Positions 1-5,390 of a stretch of DNA of 5,889 bases are shown piece by piece (the stretch's first letter is position 1; the number at the start of each line of letters is the position of its first letter). Source of the stretch: Gammaproteobacteria bacterium (GTDB lineage Bacteria; Pseudomonadota; Gammaproteobacteria; Chromatiales; Chromatiaceae); NCBI GenBank assembly GCA_024277555.1, contig JAJRUY010000105.1, forward strand, positions 1 to 5,889, given 5' to 3'. The notes beneath the pieces are model-generated. The model was not told where the DNA came from, searched no databases, and was given only the letters and a program-made list of their open reading frames with translations. The translations under genes and the position numbers were made by a program.

Positions 1-81
1 CAAAGTGCAATATGTTACCGGGTGTTTGTTAAGTCCGCCCTTGCACCGATCTTGTTGCCCAGAGACGATATTTCTTCACTC

Positions 82-103
82 ATCAATAGCTTGGGCTATT
101 GAT
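82..103. repeat. Perfect 9-bp inverted repeat (hairpin)
   Basis: ATCAATAGC (82-90) and GCTATTGAT (95-103) are exact reverse complements separated by the tetraloop TTGG. No T-run follows on the + strand, so it is not a typical intrinsic terminator. It could be part of a structured RNA ending at the terminator at 262-293, a 3' end-protecting hairpin of an upstream gene, or an operator. The structure is directly visible; its role is unknown. Confidence 0.6.
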
Positions 104-261
104 TCGATCAGAGTCGCCTCTGAACAACAATCCCGGCACAATCATCGGACTTCCAGATGAAACATCCGGGCTAGTGTTAATCCGGCTGGCGCAACAGAAA
201 ACAGCCCGCTGGCAGAGCTGGAAACTGTTCATTGTATCAACACTGTCCCTGTTCTCCAGGT

Positions 262-293
262 GGGAGTCAAATCAGAGACTCCCTTGCTTTTTT
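262..293 (+). terminator. Rho-independent terminator
   Basis: GGGAGTC (262-268) pairs with GACTCCC (277-283) around an 8-base loop and is followed by TTGCTTTTTT. This is a 7-bp stem with a T-tract, oriented to stop + strand transcription. It lies about 130 bases before the SulP start. It most simply ends a transcript coming from the left. An attenuator in the transporter leader is the alternative, and no anti-terminator pairing is obvious. Confidence 0.75.
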
Positions 294-422
294 ATCTGCC
301 CATCAGATTTATTGCATCAGCAAAAATATTCCTTACCAAACTGTTGTTATACAATCAAAGATTGATCAGCTTGCCAGACCAGCCCACCGAAAACCACACC
401 AAAACGAGGAGCAGATTGCCCA

Positions 423-1949
423 ATGAGCTTTCCAGAATTGCTTGTCCGCCTGCGGCAAATGCTGATTCCCACCCTGTATCAGGTCAAGGAGCTCAGGAAT
501 CCGGCGGTACTGAAAGCTGATTTGATCGCTGGCATCACCGTGGCCCTGGTACTCGTGCCCCAATCCATGGCCTATGCCCAGCTCGCGGGATTGCCGCCCC
601 ATTTCGGCTTGTACGCTTCTTTCCTGCCGCCTATGGTGGCGGCGCTTTTCGGTTCTTCCCGGCAGTTGGCCACGGGACCTGTGGCGGTGGTTTCTCTGCT
701 GGTTGCTGCATCTCTGGAGCCTTTGGCTGCCGCCGGATCCGAAGGTTTTCTGGCCTATGCCGTTCTGCTGGCGATCATGATCGGCATTTTTCAGCTGGTT
801 CTGGGGTTGCTCCGCCTTGGTGTGCTGGTGGATTTTCTATCTCATCCTGTGGTTGTCGGTTTTACCAACGCCGGAGCCATCATCATCGGCACCTCCCAGC
901 TGAGCAAGCTGTTCGGGGTTACGGTCGAAAAATCCCCGCAACACTATGAGACTGTGTACAACGTCATTCTGGAAGCCACCGAGAGTACGCACCTCATTAC
1001 CTTTGCGTTTTCGGTACTGTCCATCGCCCTTATCTGGGGTACAAAGAAATATCAGCCACGACTGCCAGGAGTGCTACTTGCTGTAGTGGCCTGTACCCTG
1101 CTTTCCTGGATGATCGGCTTTGAGGAAAGAGGCGGTTCCGTCGTTGGCGCCATCCCCGCCGGACTCCCCGGCATGACCATTCCCGTATTTGACTGGGAAG
1201 TGATAAAACAGCTGATCGCCTCCACAATCGTTATTTCCCTGATCGGTTTTATGGAAGCCATCTCCATTGCCAAGGCGATGGCCGCACGTACCCGGCAGCG
1301 CATCGATGCCAATCAGGAGCTGGTCGGGCAGGGACTTTCCAATATGGTATCCGGCCTGTTTGGTGGTTACGCCGTATCCGGCTCCTTCTCCCGCTCTGCG
1401 GTCAATATCGAATCTGGCGCCGTTACCGGTTTCTCCTCGATCGTTACCGGAGCCGTGGTGGGCATCACCCTGCTGTTCCTCACGCCACTGCTCTACCATC
1501 TCCCCCAAGCCACCCTGGCATCGGTAATCATCATGGCGGTCATCAATCTGATCAAGATTGAACCCATCAAGCACGCCTGGAAAGCGGAAAAACATGACGG
1601 CATAGTCGCCGTGGTTACCTTCGTACTGACCCTGGCCATGGCGCCGCATCTTGAACAAGGCATCATCATCGGCGTGGTGCTTGCCATGGTATTGTTCATC
1701 TACCGCACCATGCGCCCGCGTATCGCCATCGTTTCCCGCTACCATGATGGCACCTTCCGTGATGTCGCCGTGCATCCGGAGCTGGATCGGTGCAAGAAGA
1801 TCCTCATGTTCCGTTTCGACATGTCCCTGTATTACGCCAATGCCGGTTATTTCGAAACCAAGGTGCTGGAAATGGTGGCAGACAATCCGGAGATCGAATA
1901 CCTGATCCTGGATGCGGAAGGCATCAACACCCTGGATGCCACTGGCTAA
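423..1949 (+). CDS. SulP family anion transporter, cut by an in-frame stop in the STAS domain
   Basis: This is an inner-membrane SulP (SLC26-type) transporter for inorganic or small organic anions. The family includes sulfate, bicarbonate and dicarboxylate carriers, and the substrate cannot be read from the sequence. The family signature PQSMAYAQLAGL lies at residues 46-57 after a short cytoplasmic N-terminus. A series of hydrophobic helices then runs to about residue 430, with the conserved FGGYAVSGSFSRSA at 313-326. The cytoplasmic STAS domain begins near residue 445 and reaches its LDATG motif at 504-508, where TAA (1947-1949) ends the frame. The same frame continues open to 2252 with the missing half of STAS, giving about 609 residues if position 509 were a sense codon, a normal length for the family. 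The start is supported by GAGGAG at 406-411. No neighbouring gene clarifies the substrate. The truncated product lacks the second half of STAS, so it is probably misfolded or altered in regulation. Confidence 0.9.
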   Translation: MSFPELLVRLRQMLIPTLYQVKELRNPAVLKADLIAGITVALVLVPQSMAYAQLAGLPPHFGLYASFLPPMVAALFGSSRQLATGPVAVVSLLVAASLEPLAAAGSEGFLAYAVLLAIMIGIFQLVLGLLRLGVLVDFLSHPVVVGFTNAGAIIIGTSQLSKLFGVTVEKSPQHYETVYNVILEATESTHLITFAFSVLSIALIWGTKKYQPRLPGVLLAVVACTLLSWMIGFEERGGSVVGAIPAGLPGMTIPVFDWEVIKQLIASTIVISLIGFMEAISIAKAMAARTRQRIDANQELVGQGLSNMVSGLFGGYAVSGSFSRSAVNIESGAVTGFSSIVTGAVVGITLLFLTPLLYHLPQATLASVIIMAVINLIKIEPIKHAWKAEKHDGIVAVVTFVLTLAMAPHLEQGIIIGVVLAMVLFIYRTMRPRIAIVSRYHDGTFRDVAVHPELDRCKKILMFRFDMSLYYANAGYFETKVLEMVADNPEIEYLILDAEGINTLDATG

Positions 1950-2252
1950 GAAGTGCTGCTGCACCTGAGCGAGCGGCTGCAAAAGGTGGGCATCACCATC
2001 ATCATTGCGCGCATGAAGAAACAGTTCATGGATACCGTGAGGAAAACAGGAACCCTGGAAAAAATGGGTGGCGACAACCGCCGCTTCTTTTCCCGCATCA
2101 CCTTCGCCCTGGCGCAGGCCTGGGCCAATGTCGAATGCGACAAATGCGGCAACGGGAAAAACTGCCCCCTGCGCACTTCCGTGGCCATTCAGCAAGCCAA
2201 AGAGCGCGGAGAGCTGGAGCCCGACCAGCCCAAGCCGGTGGACATTGCCTGA
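1950..2252 (+). pseudogene. Detached C-terminal half of the SulP STAS domain
   Basis: This directly continues the transporter frame after the TAA at 1947-1949. It begins EVLLHLSERLQKVGITIII, the helix-strand pattern expected right after DATG in SulP STAS domains, and ends at TGA 2250-2252. Near the end is a cysteine cluster, C-x2-C-x5-C (CDKCGNGKNC), followed by PLR and a charged tail. Codon use matches the upstream part, so the break looks recent or artefactual. Separate translation could begin at GTG 1953 or at an ATG near 2014, but no good ribosome binding site precedes either. I read it as the broken-off part of the upstream gene and not as an independent gene. Confidence 0.75.
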
Positions 2253-2308
2253 ACCTCTTCAGACGGGTATCAGGAACATAGGGTTGCTCCATAACAAAAC
2301 ATTCTTGC

Positions 2309-2413
2309 CCGATCTCTCAATTGATAGGGTATGTCACTCTCTATCATTATGATTTACCGGACGACTGTGTTCTGGTGCTGGCCTACCGCCACCAGAAGGA
2401 AGCAGAATACTGA
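2309..2413 (+). pseudogene. C-terminal remnant of a RelE/ParE-type toxin
   Basis: An open frame without a start codon encodes IGYVTLYHYDLPDDCVLVL followed by AYRHQKEAEY and a TGA at 2411-2413. The pattern GYV-x-LY, a few acidic residues, then a V-L-A-x-RHQ-(K/R)-E-A-x-Y ending is characteristic of the last strands of RelE/ParE family toxins of type II toxin-antitoxin systems. Only about 30 of the roughly 95 residues of such a toxin are present. The N-terminal part and any antitoxin gene are missing, because the SulP frame ends at 2252. It is therefore a decayed relic and not a working system. The 5' limit is approximate. The assignment rests on motif recognition by eye. Confidence 0.55.
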
Positions 2414-2469
2414 ATTGCGCTTCGGCAGCAAATGACTCTACTCTACCCGGAACTGGAATTGCATAGCAT

Positions 2470-2495
2470 AAAAAAGCCCGCTGTTATGCGGGCTT
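2470..2495 (-). terminator. Rho-independent terminator of tRNA-Val
   Basis: On the - strand, AAGCCCGC and GCGGGCTT form an 8-bp stem around ATAACA, followed by a T-run (A-run at 2470-2475 on the + strand). It lies 34 bases beyond the CCA end of the tRNA and stops - strand transcription. It is not a good terminator in the + direction, where no T-run follows. It may also end transcripts from the cysS side. Confidence 0.85.
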
Positions 2496-2528
2496 GGAGA
2501 CATTTTGGGGCTTCCTGGGACTGCTTGT

Positions 2529-2605
2529 TGGTAGGCGCGAACGGAATCGAACCGCCGACCCCCACCATGTCAAGGTGGTGCTCTAACCAGCTGAGCTACG
2601 CGCCT
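2529..2605 (-). tRNA. tRNA-Val (anticodon GAC)
   Basis: This is a complete 77-nt cloverleaf on the - strand. The acceptor stem AGGCGCG pairs fully with CGCGCCT, followed by discriminator A and an encoded CCA (2529-2531). The D-arm is GCTC-AGCTGGTTA-GAGC. The anticodon arm is CCACC-TTGACAT-GGTGG, with anticodon GAC at 2569-2571, reading GUC and GUU valine codons. The variable loop is 5 nt. The T-arm is GGCGG-TTCGATT-CCGTT, with two G-U pairs. The anticodon and D arms closely resemble enteric tRNA-Val(GAC). It has its own promoter upstream and a terminator downstream. Confidence 0.97.
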
Positions 2606-2807
2606 GTTGCGAGGGCGAACTATACACGGGATACTCCGGTTTCTGCAAGTACCCGGGCAGCTTGTCCAGCAAACCCCAGCAGTTCTCGCCTGCTGCGTAT
2701 TCCAGACCAAGCCTGCCACTGATTCCAAAGGGAGCAATCCAGGTGCCCCGGCGCTCCTGGAAAGGGTAAACCATTCCCTGCACAAGCCATACCTTGATCC
2801 GGAGCAT
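2583..2807 (-). CDS. Possible small protein overlapping the tRNA-Val promoter and gene
   Basis: A 74-residue frame starts at an ATG (2805-2807) preceded by GGGGG 9 bases upstream and ends at a TAG inside the tRNA D-loop. I do not recognise the product. Its composition is protein-like (for example VYPFQERRGTWIAPFG and LGLEYAAGENCWGLLDKL), and about 70% of its third codon positions are G or C, unlike the Cys/Ser/Arg-rich shadow frames beside it. The last residues, encoded in the tRNA promoter and tRNA, look like non-coding read-on. A GTG at 2826-2828 is an alternative start. The frame is the same as that of the unknown gene ending at 2835, only two codons after its TGA. It could be a separate gene, the lost C-terminal part of that gene, or chance. 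Confidence 0.35.
   Translation of the reverse strand: MLRIKVWLVQGMVYPFQERRGTWIAPFGISGRLGLEYAAGENCWGLLDKLPGYLQKPEYPVYSSPSQQARSSAG
2619..2648 (-). promoter_or_regulatory. Sigma-70 promoter of tRNA-Val
   Basis: On the - strand, TTGCAG (-35, 2643-2648) and TATAGT (-10, 2619-2624) are separated by 18 bases. A GC-rich stretch (CGCCCTCGC) lies between the -10 and the tRNA 5' end. This is the kind of discriminator known at stringently controlled stable-RNA promoters. Transcription would start about 5-8 bases before the mature 5' end at 2605, leaving a very short leader. The boxes are directly visible; stringent control is inferred. Confidence 0.65.
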
Positions 2808-2834
2808 CTGGATAAGCCCCCAAGCCACAGCAGG

Positions 2835-3167
2835 TCAGCCGATGAAAGTAGCTCCAGGCAACAATTCCTCACTGAACCCATCGGGGAGTGACCCCAGCAG
2901 CTTCATACCCTCTTCCAGGGACATTTTGCTTTGCATCATGCCCCTGCCCTCCGGGTACAACAGCTCGACCACCATATCCTTTCCCGAAAGGTAAAATTGC
3001 AGGATGGTTTCAGCGCTGTCCAGCACCCCCAGATAATTGTCTTCTGCCGCCAGCAAATGCTCTGCCAAAGGCACGAGACGATCTGCCGCCAGGAATTCCG
3101 GTTTTGAGGAACTGATAGACGAATCGTGGACAAAATCACAATAGTAGATGTTGAAGCCTCTCTCCAT
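2835..3167 (-). CDS. Hypothetical protein downstream of cysS
   Basis: This is a 110-residue protein of unknown function. The ATG at 3165-3167 overlaps the TGA of cysS by one base (TGATG), and GGGAG lies 8 bases upstream, so translation is probably coupled to cysS. A GTG one codon earlier (3170) is also possible. The protein has no signal peptide or membrane segment and is acidic. It reads as a small alpha/beta domain: early strands (FNIYYCDFVHD), a helix (LVPLAEHLLAAEDN), strands around YLGVLDSAETILQFYLSG and DMVVELLYPEG, then a helical SLEEGMKLLGSLPDGFSEELL. I see no catalytic motif. This shape resembles small cytoplasmic immunity-like or unannotated single-domain proteins, but I would not assign a family. 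Coding is supported by its position, start signals and composition. Confidence 0.75.
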   Translation of the reverse strand: MERGFNIYYCDFVHDSSISSSKPEFLAADRLVPLAEHLLAAEDNYLGVLDSAETILQFYLSGKDMVVELLYPEGRGMMQSKMSLEEGMKLLGSLPDGFSEELLPGATFIG

Positions 3168-4555
3168 CACGCCTGCTCCCTTCTCCAGGTCGTCCCGCCT
3201 GCTCCATCTTCGAGCACAATGCCCCTGGCCTTGAGTTCGTCACGAATGCGGTCGGCCTCTGCCCAATTCTTCTGTGCTCTCGCATCCAGGCGCTGCTGGA
3301 TCAGAATTTCAATTTCTTCATCAGACAAGCCTTCGGTTGCTCCGCCCCGCAGCCATTGTTCGGGATCATCCTGGAGGATACCCAGAATGCTGCCCATGCG
3401 CTTAAGTTCAGCAGCCATGCGCGCTGCCTGTTGCTCATCCTGGTTGCGAACCTTGTTGATCTCCCGCACCAGTTCGAACATGGCCGCCAGGGCTTCGGGG
3501 GTGTTGAAGTCGTCATCCATAGCCTTGTTGAAAGCCAGCACATATTCTTCCGCTTCCCCTGGCTCGACTTCAGGCAAGCCTCGCAGCGCCGTATAGAAGC
3601 GGGTCAGCGCCTGACGGGCGTTGAGTAGATGCTCTTCGTCGTAGTTCAGCGGGCTGCGGTAGTGGCTGGTGAGAATGAAATAGCGGATTTCTTCCGGCCG
3701 GTAATGCGTCATGATCTCGCGGATGGTGAAGAAGTTGCCCAGGGACTTGGACATCTTTTCATCGTTCACGCGCACGAAGCCGTTGTGCATCCAGTAGTTC
3801 ACGAAATGATGGCCGGTGGCTCCTTCAGACTGGGCAATTTCATTTTCGTGATGGGGAAAGGTCAGATCCGCCCCGCCCCCATGAATATCGAAAGTATCGC
3901 CCAGGACCTTGGTGGACATGGCAGAGCATTCGATGTGCCAGCCAGGACGACCCTTGCCCCAGGGGGAATCCCAAGCCGGCTCAGCAGGTTTGGCGGCCTT
4001 CCACAGGGCAAAATCCAGGGGATCGCGTTTTTCGTCGCTAGACTGCACCCGCGCCCCTGCCTTGAGGTCTTCGATAGATTTGCCGGACAGTTGGCCATAG
4101 TCCTTGAAGCTGGTAACGGAATAATAAACATCACCACTTTGTGTGACATAGGCATGCCCGTTGTCAATCAGGCGCTGAATCATCTCCAGAATTTCCGGTA
4201 TATGCCCGGTGGCGCGGGGTTCAATGGTGGGCGGCAATACCCCCAGGGCCGCCAGGTCTTCGTGCATGGCGTCGATAAAGCGCTCGGTCAACTCCATAAA
4301 AGGCTCATTGCGCTCATTCGCCCGCTGGATGATCTTGTCATCAATATCCGTAATATTGCGTACATAGGTAACATCGTAGCCTTTGGCCAGCAGGTAGCGG
4401 TACACCACGTCGAAAACCACAATCATGCGCGCATGACCCAGGTGGCAGTAATCGTATACCGTCATGCCACAGACATACATGCGCACCTTGCCTGGCTCTA
4501 TGGGCTGAAATTCTTCTTTTTTGTTATGCAGATCGTTGTAAATCTGTAGGCTCAT
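3167..4555 (-). CDS. cysS: Cysteinyl-tRNA synthetase
   Basis: This cytoplasmic class I aminoacyl-tRNA synthetase activates cysteine with ATP and loads it on tRNA-Cys. At 462 residues it is the usual bacterial length. The HIGH signature is HLGH at 38-41 within the N-terminal Rossmann fold, and the KMSKS loop is exact at 267-271. The catalytic zinc ligands known from the E. coli enzyme are all present as Cys29, Cys210 (in GWHIECSAM), His235 and Glu239 (in FPHHENE). The C-terminal half holds the helical DALR-type domain and the small anticodon-binding tail (DRIRDELKARGIVLEDG). The ATG at 4553-4555 has only a weak upstream GGCGGA. It is transcribed away from the cyclophilin genes, and a small unknown gene overlaps its stop codon. 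All key residues are intact, so it should be functional. No clear sigma-70 promoter was found in 4556-4626. Confidence 0.98.
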   Translation of the reverse strand: MSLQIYNDLHNKKEEFQPIEPGKVRMYVCGMTVYDYCHLGHARMIVVFDVVYRYLLAKGYDVTYVRNITDIDDKIIQRANERNEPFMELTERFIDAMHEDLAALGVLPPTIEPRATGHIPEILEMIQRLIDNGHAYVTQSGDVYYSVTSFKDYGQLSGKSIEDLKAGARVQSSDEKRDPLDFALWKAAKPAEPAWDSPWGKGRPGWHIECSAMSTKVLGDTFDIHGGGADLTFPHHENEIAQSEGATGHHFVNYWMHNGFVRVNDEKMSKSLGNFFTIREIMTHYRPEEIRYFILTSHYRSPLNYDEEHLLNARQALTRFYTALRGLPEVEPGEAEEYVLAFNKAMDDDFNTPEALAAMFELVREINKVRNQDEQQAARMAAELKRMGSILGILQDDPEQWLRGGATEGLSDEEIEILIQQRLDARAQKNWAEADRIRDELKARGIVLEDGAGGTTWRREQA

Positions 4556-4626
4556 GGTTCCGCCATCTAAAGTAGGAATGGGACAAATGATATCTGATTC
4601 AAGGTAATGCGCTCGGTCATTTGGAT

Positions 4627-4741
4627 ATGGGAACCTCGAATAATTCGTTTTTCGTCACCCCGGAGAAAGCCGGGGCCCATATAAATCAGCAAGTTATGGA
4701 TTCCGGCTTCCGCCGGAATGACGATTTTTCGAGGCGCCCAT
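4627..4741. repeat. MITE-like inverted-repeat element
   Basis: This is a non-coding element of about 115 bp with nested inverted repeats. The ends ATGGGAACCTCGAA (4627-4640) and TTCGAGGCGCCCAT (4728-4741) are inverted copies with two mismatches. Inside, 28-base arms 4652-4679 and 4697-4724 are inverted copies with a few differences. Each arm is itself a hairpin: CCCCGG-AGAAAG-CCGGGG at 4658-4675 and ATTCCGGC-TTCC-GCCGGAAT at 4700-4719. The cores CGTCA...CCGG...AAGCCGG and GGAATGACG are of the kind found in short interspersed repeats of many proteobacterial genomes. It encodes no protein, so any mobility would depend on a transposase elsewhere. No clear target-site duplication is visible. It sits between divergent cysS and ppiA and may have displaced or altered their promoters. 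Confidence 0.7.
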
Positions 4742-4761
4742 GTTTTGATAATTTTACCCTA

Positions 4762-4777
4762 TGCGTTCACCAACGCA
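4762..4777. repeat. Short perfect hairpin in the ppiA leader
   Basis: TGCGTT (4762-4767) and AACGCA (4772-4777) are exact inverted copies around CACC, 46 bases before the isomerase start at 4824. It could be an operator half-site pair or an RNA stem in the leader. A 6-bp stem can also arise by chance. No convincing -35/-10 pair was found near it, so the promoter of the isomerase genes remains unlocated. Confidence 0.3.
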
Positions 4778-4823
4778 CAGTTGTATCATAGGCGACTGTT
4801 TTGAAATCATTGTGAGTACAAAC

Positions 4824-5390
4824 ATGAATCGACTTTTAGTATCCCTGCTGTTTGCCCTTGGCTTGAGCGGCGCAGCCCTGGCAGAACCCGTGAAAGTAGT
4901 CATGGAAACCAGCAAGGGCGATATCGAACTGACCCTGGATCAGGACAAGGCGCCCGTCAGCGTGGCCAACTTCCTGCGTTATGTGGATGAGGGCTTCTAC
5001 GACAACACCATCTTCCATCGCGTCATTTCCGGCTTCATGATTCAGGGCGGCGGCCTGACTGCAGGGATGAAAAAGAAATCCACCCATGAGCCAATCAAGA
5101 ATGAAGCCAAAAACGGCCTGAAGAACCAGCGCGGCACCATCGCCATGGCGCGCACTGGCGATCCACACTCTGCCACCACCCAGTTCTTCATCAACCACAA
5201 GGACAACACCAACCTGGACTATCCCAGCTTCGATGGCTGGGGCTATACGGTATTTGGCAAGGTCAGCAAGGGCATGGAAGTGGTGGACGCTATCGCTGCC
5301 ACCCCCACTACCATGAAGAGCGGTCGCGGTGATGTACCCGTTGAAACCATCCTGATCAAATCTATCAAACGCGTGGAAACCCAAAAATGA
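4824..5390 (+). CDS. ppiA: Periplasmic cyclophilin-type peptidyl-prolyl isomerase
   Basis: This enzyme catalyses cis-trans isomerisation of X-Pro bonds to help folding of exported proteins. The product is 188 residues, close to E. coli PpiA. The chosen ATG (4824) is 21 codons inside a longer open frame, because it begins a typical signal peptide: MNR, a hydrophobic core LLVSLLFALGLSG, and an AALA cleavage box before Glu21. The longer version would bury it behind a polar extension. The cyclophilin fold follows, with active-site residues equivalent to human CypA: Arg66 (FHR), Phe71-Met72 and Gln74 (FMIQGGG), and Gln120 and Phe122 (QFFIN). The ribosome binding site is weak (GTGAG). The stop codon overlaps the start of the second isomerase (ATGA), so the pair is surely co-transcribed. 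The tryptophan of the CypA cyclosporin site is not obvious, as is usual in bacterial forms. Confidence 0.93.
   Translation: MNRLLVSLLFALGLSGAALAEPVKVVMETSKGDIELTLDQDKAPVSVANFLRYVDEGFYDNTIFHRVISGFMIQGGGLTAGMKKKSTHEPIKNEAKNGLKNQRGTIAMARTGDPHSATTQFFINHKDNTNLDYPSFDGWGYTVFGKVSKGMEVVDAIAATPTTMKSGRGDVPVETILIKSIKRVETQK

Larger units (their letters stand above)
1..422. other. Gene-poor leader region upstream of the SulP gene
   Basis: No reading frame here looks like a real protein on either strand; the short open frames have low-complexity, shadow-like composition and no recognisable motif. The region holds a perfect hairpin (82-103) and a rho-independent terminator (262-293), listed separately. The last 130 bases form an AT-rich stretch and the leader of the transporter gene. 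A GAGGAG ribosome binding site at 406-411 sits 11 bases before the ATG at 423. I looked for a sigma-70 promoter between 294 and 400. There is a TACAAT-like -10 in the AT-rich part, but no matching -35, so none is called. The first 260 bases may be the 3' tail of an upstream transcript, a small RNA or remnant DNA. Confidence 0.5.

Noticed and set aside
1..46. An integron attC-like site (GTTAAGT at 28-34, with GTGCAA/TTGCAC inverted hexamers at 5-10 and 41-46)
   Set aside because: Only one 7-base core box fits. The partner boxes and the long imperfect palindrome of attC are not seen, and no cassette gene or integrase is present.
1947..1949. Programmed stop-codon read-through or unusual amino-acid insertion at the SulP TAA
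   Set aside because: TAA is not the codon for selenocysteine or pyrrolysine. No recoding hairpin is evident just downstream, and a point mutation explains it more simply.
1074..2195. A 373-codon open frame on the - strand opposite the SulP gene
   Set aside because: It is antisense to a clear membrane transporter, crosses the TAA site, and has His/Gly/Asp-rich, motif-free composition typical of the complement of a GC-rich coding frame.
3629..4549. A 306-codon open frame on the + strand opposite cysS
   Set aside because: It is antisense to a fully conserved synthetase, with no recognisable domain and no ribosome binding site; a shadow frame.
4658..4730. Short palindromic repeats as a CRISPR array
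   Set aside because: There are only two arms, in inverted and not direct orientation, without regular spacers. They are the arms of the inverted-repeat element.
4761..4823. Upstream ATG giving a 209-residue version of the periplasmic isomerase
   Set aside because: The extra 21 residues are polar and would mask a textbook signal peptide. The internal ATG at 4824 gives the normal family length.
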